Below, piece after piece: positions 18,701-26,557 of a stretch of 58,213 nt of DNA (within the stretch, counting starts at the first letter, position 1; each line of letters opens with the position of its first letter). Under the pieces are notes generated by a model, which was given only the letters and a program-made list of their open reading frames with translations, made no database searches and was not told where the DNA came from. The DNA lies in the NCBI GenBank assembly GCA_001898165.1, contig MKTD01000003.1:1-58213 (forward strand), read 5' to 3'. The translations under genes were made by a program, and so were the position numbers. The stretch is from Bacteroidia bacterium 43-41 (GTDB lineage Bacteria; Bacteroidota; Bacteroidia; Bacteroidales; Dysgonomonadaceae).

Positions 18701-19556
18701 TCCAACGGCATCGGGAGCACAAATTCCCCTGAAGGAGGTTGCCGAAATTGAATATGCCAAAGGCGCACAAATGATACAGAGTGAAAATACTTTTTTGATT
18801 GGTTATGTTATTTTTGATAAAATAGCCGGTGCAGCCGAGGTGGATGTGGTAATGAATGCCGAAAAGGTGTTGAGAGAGAAGATCGGGTCCGGTGAATTAG
18901 TCCTGCCCAAAGGCGTTTCATACACATTTGCCGGTAACTACGAACAGCAACAACGTGCGGCAAGCAGACTGATGATACTTATCCCCTTGTGCCTGATACT
19001 GATTTTGGTAATTCTTTACTTCCAATTTAATAATGTAACCGCTTCGCTCATACACTTCTCAGGTGTATTTGTAGCTTTTGCCGGAGGGTTTATACTGCTG
19101 TGGCTATACGGCGAACCGTGGTTTATGAATTTTTCTGTCGGGGAAATGAATGTGCGCGATATGTTTCAGATGCATCCGATAAATTTAAGTATTGCAGTGT
19201 GGGTGGGATTTATTGCACTTTTTGGTATCTCTACCAGCGATGGTGTGTTGATGGGTTCGTTTATCCACGATACCTTTCTCAAAAGGAATCCGCAGACAAA
19301 GAACGAAATTCGGGAGGCGGTTGTGTTTGCAGGGAAAAGGCGTGTTCGCCCGGCCGCTATGACAACTGCCGTTACGCTGATCGCTCTCCTGCCTATCCTT
19401 ACCTCTACGGGGAAGGGTTCTGATATAATGGTTCCGATGGCTATCCCTACTTTTGGGGGAATGCTTATTCAATCGATGACGATGTTCGTGGTGCCGGTGC
19501 TGCAAAGCATGTGGCGCGAATCTGTTATCCGGAGACACGGAAAAGTGAAGGAATGA
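15732..19556 (+). CDS. cusA: CusA/CzcA-family heavy-metal RND efflux pump
   Basis: A 1274-residue inner-membrane pump that, with an adaptor and an outer-membrane channel, removes Cu(I)/Ag(I) from the periplasm. The ATG at 15732 gives the usual MLNKIIRYFLDNKVITILLL start; a TTG five codons upstream is less likely. Seen in order are FNWPG and DPVPVDAIPDIGDNQQIV (first periplasmic part), GVMVDIGVVFVENTIQH in helix 4 with the key Asp, VPTLTYYFF, FMPSLSEGSFLLMPTSMPHAG, and VMLSTGMRAPMGIKVSG, which is characteristic of the Cu/Ag branch. At over 1270 residues it is longer than typical CusA (about 1040). The excess includes extra membrane helices around residues 535-690 and an insertion near residues 780-840. 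Heavy-metal specificity is well supported; copper is inferred from neighbours. Confidence 0.93.
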   Translation: MLNKIIRYFLDNKVITILLLIAIVVWGLSTAPFNWPGALLPRDPVPVDAIPDIGDNQQIVATEWMGRSPKDIQEQITYPLTTSLMGIPGVRTIRSSSMFGMSFIYIIFEDDIEFYWSRSRILEKLNSLPQGTLPAGVQPSLGPDATALGQIFWYTLEGRNAQTGEPAGGWDPDELRTIQDFHVRYTLSSAEGVSEVASVGGFVKEYQVEIDPNAMRAFNVSIMDIMNAVQKSNLDIGAETIEINKVEYLVRGIGYIKNISDLEEAVVTVRDNVPVKIKDVAFVNIGPATRRGGLDKEGVEAVGGVVVARYGSNPLHVIDNVKEKIKEMEAGLPQKTLEDGTVSKVTVVPFYDRSGLIQETIGTLESDLTHEILISIIVIIIIIINLRASVVISSLLPITVLAAFIVMRLINVDANIVALTGIAIAVGVMVDIGVVFVENTIQHMEKPENKGITKGKAFIDLIHRAVSEVSTPTIVAMLTTIVSFLPVFFLEAQEGKLFKPLAYTKTITLVSALILGMTIVPTLTYYFFSIRITSATVKKALNIVLIAGGIILFVFTGVELALVLPLFGLNNLYSHKWKNEKISIYISAGIATFLAVSYLTSEWLPIGPQEGFVSNFLVVAVCIASILGFFTLLISNYERLIRWCLDNRWKFMMIPISTLLLGATIWLGFDSTFGFIAKGFETAGWKKFRQTAAWQAATDKFPGVGQEFMPSLSEGSFLLMPTSMPHAGIEQNLQYIEALDKRIQNIPEVEMAVGKWGRVNSALDPAPVQMFENVINYRPEFILDENGRRMRFKVNRKEEYILKNGSVYKPKEGFRLIPADSLMPDRRGDYFRQWRPHIKTTDDIWQEIVNVTHLPGLTSAPKLQPIEARLVMLSTGMRAPMGIKVSGPDLETIEEGGKALEAALKDVPSILPSTVFYDRAVGAPYIEIKLNRRNMARYGITIADMQEVISAAVGGMPLTTTVEGRERFPVRLRYPRELRENVEDLSNLIIPTASGAQIPLKEVAEIEYAKGAQMIQSENTFLIGYVIFDKIAGAAEVDVVMNAEKVLREKIGSGELVLPKGVSYTFAGNYEQQQRAASRLMILIPLCLILILVILYFQFNNVTASLIHFSGVFVAFAGGFILLWLYGEPWFMNFSVGEMNVRDMFQMHPINLSIAVWVGFIALFGISTSDGVLMGSFIHDTFLKRNPQTKNEIREAVVFAGKRRVRPAAMTTAVTLIALLPILTSTGKGSDIMVPMAIPTFGGMLIQSMTMFVVPVLQSMWRESVIRRHGKVKE

Positions 19557-19566
19557 TTGTTCTGAG

Positions 19567-19628
19567 AGCCAAGAACAAAGAGCCAAGAACAAAGAGCAAA
19601 GAGCAAAGAGCAAAGAGCAAAGAACGAA
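19567..19628 (+). repeat. heptanucleotide tandem repeat (AGCAAAG type)
   Basis: About eight seven-base units with variants AGCCAAG, AACAAAG and AGCAAAG stand directly after cusA. The same heptads, reversed, occur upstream of tRNA-Gly near 54211-54240 and 54402-54430. Confidence 0.8.
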
Positions 19629-19636
19629 AATAGGGG

Positions 19637-19727
19637 ACGAATTACGATTTACGAATTACGATTTACGAATTACGATTTACGAATTACGAATTACGATTTA
19701 CGAATTACGATTTACGATTGACGAATT
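19637..19727 (+). repeat. heptanucleotide tandem repeat (ACGAATT/ACGATTT)
   Basis: Thirteen seven-base units in tandem, mostly alternating ACGAATT and ACGATTT, fill the cusA-cusC gap. No spacers are present, so this is not a CRISPR. The array could vary in length by slippage. Confidence 0.88.
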
Positions 19728-19770
19728 AAAAACTTTGAACATTAAAGTTTAAACATTGAATTTTCTGAAA

Positions 19771-21201
19771 ATGAAAACATTAAAATACATTGTACTGTTG
19801 CTGATTCTTTCAGTACCGAAAAGCGTGGCGGTAGCCCAAACGGAGACGCTCGCCGATTACCTGGAGATTGCTGCCCGGAACAACCGGGGATTAAAAGCCG
19901 ATTACTTGGACTATCAGGCATCGCTTCAGAAAATTCCGCAGGCAGGCGCAATTCCCGACCCGCAACTGGATATGGGTTATTACCTGAAACCGATGGATAT
20001 TATCGACGGAAGCCGGGTGGCAGATTTTACGCTGATGCAGATGTTCCCGTGGTTCGGAACAAGAAAAGCTGCTCAAACCGAAGCCGGGCATATGGCCAAA
20101 ATGGCTTTCGAGAAGTTTCGCGAGTCGCGCGACAATCTTTACCTGAACGTTTACACCCAGTGGTTTATACTTGGCAGCTTGCAACAGAAACTGCTGAATA
20201 ATCGGGAAAGCAGAAAATTGCTGGAGCAGTTGGAGGTTTTGTCCATTCGTAAATTTTCTTCCCCATCGGCTTCAACCTCAGCTTCTTCCCTCTATTCCCC
20301 GTCAACTCCTTCCGCCGCTGCTTCATCGGGAAACAGCGGTATGGCCGGAATGGGGGGAATGAACGGCTCAGCCCAAAGCGCCAATGCAGTGCCGGCGAGC
20401 AGTGCCGGCGGAAACATGCAGGGAATGAATTCAAGCTCTCCCGGTATGTCGGATGTATTGCGTGTTCAACTGGAAATAGCTGAGTTGGATAATGCTATGG
20501 AAAGTGTTCAATCGGCTATAAAAGCCGAGAAAGCCAAGTTTAACACCTTGTTAAACCGCCCCTTGGAGTACGAAGTGCACATCCCTGATTCATTGGAGAA
20601 AATCCCGTTCGTGTTGGATATCCCGTCGGCAATGGAACAATTATCTGCCCAAAACCCAATGCTTGGAATGATTAACGAGGAATCGCTGGCTTATAAAGCC
20701 AAGGCGAAAATGGATGAAAAAATGGGACTTCCGATGCTGGGTGTAGGACTTCAGTATTCGTTGATAAAAAAACGGATGGACATGGGAATTCCGGTTACCG
20801 ATATGAACGGGATGGATATGCTGATGCCTATGGTTTCAATTACTATTCCTGTTTTCAGGAACAAATACAAGGCACAGTTAAAAGAGAGCGAATACCGGCG
20901 GCAGGCGAGCCGCGAAAAATATGAGGATACTTATAACATGCTTGAAGCGGAGTTGGTTCGGATAAAGCATTTGCTGGATGATGCTTCGAGGCAGATAAGC
21001 TTGTCTGAAAAACAAACGGGGCTTGCCCTGACAACTTACAATCTGGTGGTACAGGAGTTTGTTACCGGTAAAAGCGATTTAAGCAATGTCATTCAGGTGC
21101 AGCGCCAATTGCTCGATTACCGGCTTAAGCGGGCGGAAGCCGTTGCAACCTACAATACAATGGTGGCATCGGCACAACGATTAATTTCATTTAATAACTG
21201 A
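19771..21201 (+). CDS. cusC: CusC-like outer-membrane efflux factor with Met-rich insertion
   Basis: A 476-residue TolC-family protein, the outer-membrane channel for the pump. The start at 19771 gives a clean signal peptide (MKTLKYIVLLLILSVPKSVAVAQ); an ATG five codons upstream is also open. The long helices typical of the family are seen (DYLEIAARNNRGLKADYLDYQ, QEFVTGKSDLSNVIQVQRQLLDY). Residues about 155-225 are an unusual Ser/Gly/Met-rich loop (GMAGMGGMNG, GGNMQGMNSSSPGMSD) between coiled-coil helices. Methionine clusters of this kind bind Cu(I), which fits the locus. The next gene follows after a repeat element and a terminator-like hairpin. Confidence 0.88.
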   Translation: MKTLKYIVLLLILSVPKSVAVAQTETLADYLEIAARNNRGLKADYLDYQASLQKIPQAGAIPDPQLDMGYYLKPMDIIDGSRVADFTLMQMFPWFGTRKAAQTEAGHMAKMAFEKFRESRDNLYLNVYTQWFILGSLQQKLLNNRESRKLLEQLEVLSIRKFSSPSASTSASSLYSPSTPSAAASSGNSGMAGMGGMNGSAQSANAVPASSAGGNMQGMNSSSPGMSDVLRVQLEIAELDNAMESVQSAIKAEKAKFNTLLNRPLEYEVHIPDSLEKIPFVLDIPSAMEQLSAQNPMLGMINEESLAYKAKAKMDEKMGLPMLGVGLQYSLIKKRMDMGIPVTDMNGMDMLMPMVSITIPVFRNKYKAQLKESEYRRQASREKYEDTYNMLEAELVRIKHLLDDASRQISLSEKQTGLALTTYNLVVQEFVTGKSDLSNVIQVQRQLLDYRLKRAEAVATYNTMVASAQRLISFNN

Positions 21202-21409
21202 ACTTTCGTAAGTTATAGGATTGCGACTAAATCATCGTCTGACGATATTTTACGACCCATCCTCGCTCGCGTCAACTAAAAGAGTAGAACTCGCTTCGCT
21301 TCAGACAGCTACTCTTTTTTACGTTTATCGCGAGCTATGGGTACCCTGTAAAATATCTAAAGGTCTCCGCTTTAGTCGCATACGCTATTCAAGAAAATAT
21401 GCGAAAGTT
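21201..21409. repeat. palindromic dispersed element, copy A
   Basis: The ends AACTTTCG (21201-21208) and CGAAAGTT (21402-21409) are inverted. Inside them TTGCGACTAAA and TTTAGTCGCAT form a second inverted pair. The right part, from GAGCTATGGGTACCC through GGTCTCCGCTTTAGTCGCAT, recurs at 53513-53626. Copy A has about 95 extra bases in its middle. It overlaps the last base of the cusC stop codon. Confidence 0.75.
21278..21320 (+). terminator. terminator-like hairpin after cusC
   Basis: AAAAGAGTAG (21278-21287) pairs with CTACTCTTTT (21309-21318), followed by a T-run. It lies within the extra middle part of repeat copy A and would partly separate cusC from cusB. Confidence 0.65.
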
Positions 21410-21429
21410 AAATAAATATATATTTACGT

Positions 21430-23016
21430 ATGAAGAGCAAAATAAAAAAAATGACAAACAGCAATTTTCTTAAAAACAAGTACATTAAATTGGCAGGTGT
21501 ACTGTTGCTGGGAATTTTTCTCGGGTGGTTACTTTTTGGGCGGTCATCAGGACAACAAAACGCTGCCGTTGAACACGCTCACGTTCATGAACCCGAAAGC
21601 CAGGTATGGACCTGCTCCATGCATCCGCAAATCAGAATGGATAAACCCGGAAAATGCCCTTTGTGTGGCATGGACCTGATTCCGTTATCTACTTCCGGCG
21701 GCAATGACACAGTTGACCCCGACGCCATTCAACTTTCGAAAGAAGCGATGGCCCTGGCAAATGTTCAGACTACTACCGTGAGCCGCCAGCACCCGGTAAA
21801 AGATATCCGGCTTTACGGAACCATTCAGGTAGATGAGCGTTTGTCGCAATCGCAGACATCGCCTGTAAACGGAAGAATAGAGAAGCTGTCTGTCAATTTC
21901 ACCGGCGAAAGTGTCCGGCAGGGACAAACGGTTGCCACCGTTTATTCACCCGACTTGCTGAACGCGCAACAGGAATTGCTGGAAGCTGTAAAAATGCAGC
22001 CGGTGCAGCCCCTGCTGCTCCAGGCAGCCAGGGAAAAACTCCGGCTGTGGAAACTGACTGACGAACAGATTGCCGCTATCGAGAAATCGGGCGTTGCCCA
22101 TCCGCTTGTGGAAATTAAAGCAAACACGAACGGAGTTGTCGTTGCCAAAAATGTAGATCAGGGAGATTATATCAGTCAGGGGAGTGTGTTGCTGAATATT
22201 GCCAACCTGTCACAGGTCTGGGTTATGTTTGATGCCTATGAAACGGACTTGCCGTTCCTGAGAGTGGGCGACAACCTGGAATTTACCCTGCAAGCCGTTC
22301 CGGGTAAAACTTTCTCCGGAAAGATTGCGTTTATCGACCCATTGCTTGATAAAAATACCCGCACGTCAAAAGTACGTGTCGTAACATCAAATCCGGGTAT
22401 GCAGCTGAAACCCGAAATGTTCGCTTCAGCTAAAGTGAATGCCCCGTTAAAGCAGCATAACGACCAAATAGTGATTCCAAAATCGGCAGTGCTCTGGACA
22501 GGAAAACGTTCGATCGTTTATGTGAAGCAACCAAACACCGAAACACCTGCATTTATGCTTCGCGAAGTGGAGTTAGGCCCTTCGCTGGGCAGTACTTACG
22601 TAGTAATGTCCGGACTTGACGACGGTGATGAAATTGTTACAAACGGAACATTTTCCATTGACGCAACCGCTCAATTAGAGGGTAAGAGAAGCATGATGAA
22701 TTTAGAAGCCGGGCAGGAAAATTTAAATGATGCGTCAACAAAAAGGGAGCATGCGATGTTAATGGTACAAGGACTTTGTGAAATGTGTAAAGACCGGATC
22801 GAGAAAACGGCGAAAGGCATCAGCGGGGTTTACTCTGCCACCTGGGATCAAAAAACGCGGGAATTGCACGTTGATTTTGACAAAGAAAAAACAAACATGG
22901 ATGCAGTAAGCAAAGCGCTTGCTGCTGTAGGTCACGATACCGAACTGTATAAAGCCGACGACAAGATTTATAATGCTTTGCCGGCTTGTTGCAAGTATCG
23001 GGAAGAAAAAAATTAA
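21430..23016 (+). CDS. cusB: CusB-like periplasmic adaptor with HMBD and C-terminal HMA domain
   Basis: A 528-residue adaptor that joins the inner-membrane pump to the outer-membrane channel. A membrane anchor (residues 20-36) is followed by the heavy-metal-binding domain VWTCSMHPQIRMDKPGKCPLCGM (residues 59-81). Then come the beta-barrel, lipoyl and hairpin parts (VDERLSQSQTSPVNGRIEKL, LNAQQELLEAVK, VKANTNGVVVAKNVDQGD-like lipoyl half). An added C-terminal HMA domain has CEMC at residues 450-453 and ends in LPACCKYR (Cys520-521). The HMA fusion is uncommon for CusB and is nearly copied in the next gene. Copper or silver delivery to the pump is inferred. Confidence 0.9.
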   Translation: MKSKIKKMTNSNFLKNKYIKLAGVLLLGIFLGWLLFGRSSGQQNAAVEHAHVHEPESQVWTCSMHPQIRMDKPGKCPLCGMDLIPLSTSGGNDTVDPDAIQLSKEAMALANVQTTTVSRQHPVKDIRLYGTIQVDERLSQSQTSPVNGRIEKLSVNFTGESVRQGQTVATVYSPDLLNAQQELLEAVKMQPVQPLLLQAAREKLRLWKLTDEQIAAIEKSGVAHPLVEIKANTNGVVVAKNVDQGDYISQGSVLLNIANLSQVWVMFDAYETDLPFLRVGDNLEFTLQAVPGKTFSGKIAFIDPLLDKNTRTSKVRVVTSNPGMQLKPEMFASAKVNAPLKQHNDQIVIPKSAVLWTGKRSIVYVKQPNTETPAFMLREVELGPSLGSTYVVMSGLDDGDEIVTNGTFSIDATAQLEGKRSMMNLEAGQENLNDASTKREHAMLMVQGLCEMCKDRIEKTAKGISGVYSATWDQKTRELHVDFDKEKTNMDAVSKALAAVGHDTELYKADDKIYNALPACCKYREEKN

Positions 23017-23035
23017 TTTTAAAAACACAGTAAAA

Positions 23036-23431
23036 ATGAAAAAGTATGCTTTAGTAATAATTATGGCTGTATCAGTGGTGTTTACGGCTTGTAATTCAAA
23101 TAGTTCAAAAAACGGTTCAGAAGCCTCGGCGAAAACTTCGGCCAATGAAATGACAGCGACCAATGACAAGGACACTTTGTTGGCAGTAGGAGGCAGTTGT
23201 GAAATGTGTAAAGACCGGATCGAGAAAACGGCAAGCAAGGTTCCGGGTGTAACGTCAGCTTCGTACGATCTGGAGAATAAACAGTTGCATCTTCACTTCG
23301 ACGGTACAAAAACGAATGTAGAAAGCATAAGCAAAGCGCTTGCTGCTGTAGGCCACGATACCGAACTGTATAAAGCCGACGACGAGGTTTACAATGCTTT
23401 GCCGGCTTGTTGCAAATACAGGAAACCGTAA
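23036..23431 (+). CDS. HMA-domain lipoprotein duplicated from the cusB tail
   Basis: A 131-residue lipoprotein. The start MKKYALVIIMAVSVVFTAC at 23036 gives a signal peptide and lipobox Cys near residue 19. A Ser/Thr/Ala linker leads to a heavy-metal-associated domain with CEMC at residues 55-58 and a tail with LPACC (Cys125-126) and KYRKP. At DNA level two stretches, 23198-23231 and about 23327-23415, are almost identical to the cusB HMA region (22777-22810 and 22908-22996), so one copy arose by recent duplication. It is probably a periplasmic Cu(I) chaperone for CusB. It is followed by a terminator. Confidence 0.85.
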   Translation: MKKYALVIIMAVSVVFTACNSNSSKNGSEASAKTSANEMTATNDKDTLLAVGGSCEMCKDRIEKTASKVPGVTSASYDLENKQLHLHFDGTKTNVESISKALAAVGHDTELYKADDEVYNALPACCKYRKP

Positions 23432-23458
23432 GAAAATAGGTTTAATTGGTGTAAAAAT

Positions 23459-23495
23459 ACCCGGTTTTGTATAGTTTTATGAAGCCGGGTGTTTT
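23459..23495 (+). terminator. terminator of the copper locus
   Basis: ACCCGG (23459-23464) pairs with CCGGGT (23485-23490), extended by weaker pairs, and is followed by GTTTTAGTTT. It ends the cusA-HMA transcript. Confidence 0.7.
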
Positions 23496-23516
23496 AGTTT
23501 TGGGTTTACTGTTTAG

Positions 23517-23602
23517 AGACTGCTTAAATTTGTTTCGCTATTCAAAAAGAATTATTTTTCAGGAGAGTTCTTCCTTGTTTTGGCGATAATAGCGGGCTAT
23601 TC
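23517..23602. repeat. half copy of the AGAAAC/ATAGCGGGCTAT hairpin element
   Basis: It begins AGAGACTGCTTAAATTT and runs to the palindrome AATAGCGGGCTATT (23589-23602). The last 28 bases, from CTTGTTTTGGCGATAATAGC onward, are repeated at 35594-35621. It looks like the left half of the element at 52171-52354. Confidence 0.55.
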
Positions 23603-23645
23603 CTTAATTTTGCATACATTTGTACCCGATTAAAATAACGAGATT

Positions 23646-24452
23646 ATGAAAAAATATTTCTTACTGGCTATCGTGCCGGCCATGCTCTTGAATGCTGTTT
23701 CTTGCTCTGAACAAAAAAAAACCGCTCCTAAGGACGATAAATGGACACTGGTTTGGGAAGACGATTTCAAAGGGAAACAGTTAGATACAACCCAATGGGC
23801 TAAAATTCCACGCGGGAAGAGCGATTGGAATAAATACATGAGCGATTACGACGGGCTGTATGTTGTGGAAGACGGCAATCTGGTGCTGAGGGGTATTCAG
23901 AACAATATTTTACCCAACGACACGGCTCCTTTTTTAACGGGTGGAGTTTATACTAAAGATAAACGGACATTCGGACTCGGCCGTTTGGAAATAAAAGCAA
24001 AATTAAATCCCGTAAAAGGCGCCTGGCCGGCATTCTGGATGCTTCCGAAAGAAGGAAAGTGGCCCGACGGGGGTGAGATAGACATTATGGAAAGATTAAG
24101 CCATGATAAACTTATCTATCAGACCGTACATTCCAGATATACACAAACCGACAGTTTAAGAGTTAATCCGCCGGCCAGTTCAATTGTGGGCATGAACCCC
24201 GATAGCTACAACGTATATGCCGTTGAAAAATACCGGGACAGCCTGGTGTTCTATGTAAACGAGATCCGGACAAAAAATTATCCGCGGATAGTAACCAATC
24301 ACGAAGGACAATTCCCATTTGCCGATGAGGAGTTTTACCTGTTGCTCGACATGCAGTTGGGGGGTAGCTGGGTAGGATCGGTTAACCCGGCAGAACTACC
24401 TGCGGAAATGCGTATTGATTGGGTGCGTTATTACGAGCTTAAGAATAAATAG
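23646..24452 (+). CDS. GH16 family beta-glucanase-like lipoprotein
   Basis: A 268-residue secreted hydrolase. The signal peptide ends at the lipobox VSC (Cys about residue 20), so it should sit on the outer membrane. The GH16 catalytic strand is GGEIDIMER, with Glu144 as nucleophile, Asp146 and Glu149 as acid/base. WTLVWEDDFKG, GRLEIKAKLNPVKGAWPAFWMLP and a C-terminal MRIDWVRYY strand complete the jelly-roll. The family cuts beta-1,3/1,4-glucans or related polymers; the substrate cannot be read. It stands alone, convergent with the ThuA gene and overlapping it by 14 bases. Confidence 0.93.
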   Translation: MKKYFLLAIVPAMLLNAVSCSEQKKTAPKDDKWTLVWEDDFKGKQLDTTQWAKIPRGKSDWNKYMSDYDGLYVVEDGNLVLRGIQNNILPNDTAPFLTGGVYTKDKRTFGLGRLEIKAKLNPVKGAWPAFWMLPKEGKWPDGGEIDIMERLSHDKLIYQTVHSRYTQTDSLRVNPPASSIVGMNPDSYNVYAVEKYRDSLVFYVNEIRTKNYPRIVTNHEGQFPFADEEFYLLLDMQLGGSWVGSVNPAELPAEMRIDWVRYYELKNK

Positions 24453-25254
24453 GGCTCACCCATTGCTCTTTGGGTCGATACTTGCTCTCGGAAGCCCAGC
24501 GAATTCCCCTCTTTTGAATTTCAAGAGCCCGGGGAACTTTAAAATCATTCATCACGTGTCCCAGCGATGAGTAGAAGATGCGCCCGTTCCCGTAATATTT
24601 TTTCCACACGACAGGAACAACACAGCCGTCAATCCACGAGGCATGTTCCCCGGTAAAAGTGGTTGTAGCGAGAACTTTCACGTTGGGGTCAACATGTACA
24701 TAATATTGTTCGGAGTGCATGTCAAAATCTTTTAATCCCCGGGTAACTTCGTCCTTATGATCGGTAATTTTTACGCTGTAGTCGATAACTCCGCCGGGAT
24801 GCGCCACCCATTGCCCGCCAACCATAAACTGGTATTCTGTATTTTCTCTGAAAGAATCTCCAATGCCACCGTGCCATCCGGCAAAGCCGCATCCGTTCCT
24901 GATGGCTTCCAGTAATCCTTTTTCCTGTTCCGGGGTTATTTTTGCCATGGTTACAATTTGAACAACAAGATCCAGAGATTGCATCAGTTCTTTATCGGCA
25001 TATTTATCCAGGTTATCGGAAACAATCACTTCCGCACCTTCAGATTTGAGCCACGGTACAAAAACATCAACGGATTGCTTGGGTTCATGCCCGTCCCAGC
25101 CTCCGTAAACATATAAAACCTTCTTGCCTTTTAAAACCGTATTTCCCGAATGCAAAATGATTTTTTGAGCTATTAAGTTTTTAGGTAATAAGACAGAACC
25201 GCCCCCCAGTGCAATGGATGAATAGATAAATTTACGACGCGATAAATTTTTCAT
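24439..25254 (-). CDS. ThuA domain protein with Tat-like signal
   Basis: A 271-residue exported protein. It starts MKNLSRRKFIYSSIALGGG, a Tat-type leader with twin Arg. The mature part is a ThuA/glutamine-amidotransferase-like fold (YGGWDGHEPKQSVDVFVPWL, GCGFAGWHGGIGDSFRE, then YYVHVDPNVKVLATT and GRIFYSSLGHVMNDF). ThuA proteins act in sugar (originally trehalose) metabolism, but the exact reaction is unclear. It is 12 bases downstream of queF on the same strand and may share its transcript, with no obvious functional link. Confidence 0.88.
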   Translation of the reverse strand: MKNLSRRKFIYSSIALGGGSVLLPKNLIAQKIILHSGNTVLKGKKVLYVYGGWDGHEPKQSVDVFVPWLKSEGAEVIVSDNLDKYADKELMQSLDLVVQIVTMAKITPEQEKGLLEAIRNGCGFAGWHGGIGDSFRENTEYQFMVGGQWVAHPGGVIDYSVKITDHKDEVTRGLKDFDMHSEQYYVHVDPNVKVLATTTFTGEHASWIDGCVVPVVWKKYYGNGRIFYSSLGHVMNDFKVPRALEIQKRGIRWASESKYRPKEQWVSPIYS

Positions 25255-25266
25255 ATTCTTTGGTTG

Positions 25267-25728
25267 TTATAATGGAAATGAATGGTTGAACAATCTTTCC
25301 TCTGCCAGTCTCTCGTATTTGGTACCGGAACGGCCGTAATTGACATATGGATAGATACTGATGCCGCCGCGGGGCGTGAAAATCCCAGTGACTTCGATGT
25401 ATTTCGGATCCATCAACCCGATGAGGTCTTTCATAATGATGTTCACGCAATCTTCATGAAAAGCGCCGTGATTACGAAAACTGAACAGATAGATTTTTAA
25501 CGATTTGCTTTCCACCATCTTCACATCGGGGATGTAATCGATCCGTATGGTGGCAAAATCGGGTTGTCCTGTTATGGGGCATAAACTCGTGAACTCGGGA
25601 CAATTGAAAGTGACCCAGTAATCGTTGCTGCGGTGTTTGTTTTCAAAAGCTTCCAACACATCGGGGGCATAATCTTGCTTATATGCTGTTTTTTTGCCGA
25701 GGAGGCTTAAATTTTCGGTTTGAGACAT
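25267..25728 (-). CDS. queF: NADPH-dependent 7-cyano-7-deazaguanine (preQ0) reductase
   Basis: A 153-residue cytoplasmic enzyme that reduces the nitrile of preQ0 to preQ1 in queuosine synthesis. It has the short, unimodular QueF form. The catalytic Cys is C50 in [13 protein letters not shown], with Asp57 seven residues on, as in Bacillus QueF. The NADPH/substrate motif [20 protein letters not shown] and the CVNIIMKDL helix follow. queC, which makes preQ0, lies about 0.8 kb upstream on the same strand, with the DUF1345 gene between them. Confidence 0.96.
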   Translation of the reverse strand: MSQTENLSLLGKKTAYKQDYAPDVLEAFENKHRSNDYWVTFNCPEFTSLCPITGQPDFATIRIDYIPDVKMVESKSLKIYLFSFRNHGAFHEDCVNIIMKDLIGLMDPKYIEVTGIFTPRGGISIYPYVNYGRSGTKYERLAEERLFNHSFPL

Positions 25729-25836
25729 ATTTTTATTGTAAAACAGTTTCTGAATTATTCATCAAATATAACATTAAAAAAAATGGAAATAAAATATTCT
25801 CCTGTCTTTCTGTGAAAAATAGTTTCCAAGGTACCG

Positions 25837-26517
25837 TCATTTCATGAGTCCCGCGATGATGTTAATGGTAAGAGCCACAATAAAAGTGTTGAACAAAAAC
25901 GACAAGACACCATGCACCAACGCAATGCGGCGTATTTTCCTCGAAGTGATGGAAACATCGGAAACCTGGAAAGTGGAACCCATCACAAAAGAGAAATAGG
26001 CGAAATCAATGTAATCGGGATTCTTTTCCGAAGGAAAATCCAATCCCCCCATGAATCGTCTGTTTTCGGCATCGGTCCCGTTGTAATATTCGTGAGCGTA
26101 ATGGAAAACATAGATCGTATGTACCATCGTCCAACTCAAAAGAATGCCGGCAACGTTAAGCGGAACAAAGTAAGGATTTTCAATTAATGTTTGATCTTTA
26201 GACATCATCAACAATAACACAATAAAAATATTGGTAAAAGAAGAGATGATCACCATGAAAAAAACAAACACCGTACTTCCGTCATCTTCCACTGCTTTTT
26301 TCTTAATCTGATCTACTTTGCGCAAAAAGATAACAATCCAACTGAGCATAAGAAAAACGCACGAAAAAACGATCCAGGCAATCATTAAACGAAAGAGAAC
26401 GGGAACCCCGCCGTCTATCAGGAAATAAGCGCCGCCGGCAACGAACAGGCTGATCAAAAACCGTGTGAAGTGGGTGATCTCCAAAAAGAAATTAATGAAT
26501 TTATATGCCGGTTTCAT
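25837..26517 (-). CDS. DUF1345 integral membrane protein
   Basis: A 226-residue membrane protein with about five hydrophobic helices. The C-terminal signature SFVMGSTFQVSDVSITSRKIRRIALVHGVLSFLFNT is that of DUF1345. YFSFVMGSTFQVSD is a two-pore-channel-like GxTxQxSD motif, and homologues are often annotated as membrane proteins of unknown role. It sits between queC and queF on the same strand with gaps of about 40 and 108 bases. No motif of the known queuine precursor transporters (YhhQ/QueT) is visible. Confidence 0.85.
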   Translation of the reverse strand: MKPAYKFINFFLEITHFTRFLISLFVAGGAYFLIDGGVPVLFRLMIAWIVFSCVFLMLSWIVIFLRKVDQIKKKAVEDDGSTVFVFFMVIISSFTNIFIVLLLMMSKDQTLIENPYFVPLNVAGILLSWTMVHTIYVFHYAHEYYNGTDAENRRFMGGLDFPSEKNPDYIDFAYFSFVMGSTFQVSDVSITSRKIRRIALVHGVLSFLFNTFIVALTINIIAGLMK

Positions 26518-26557
26518 TGGCGGATTTTATTACGTGACGGTTTTTAGAAACAGTTTC

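Noticed and set aside
19567-19727. Possible CRISPR array
   Set aside because: The heptads are contiguous with no unique spacers and there are no cas genes in the window.
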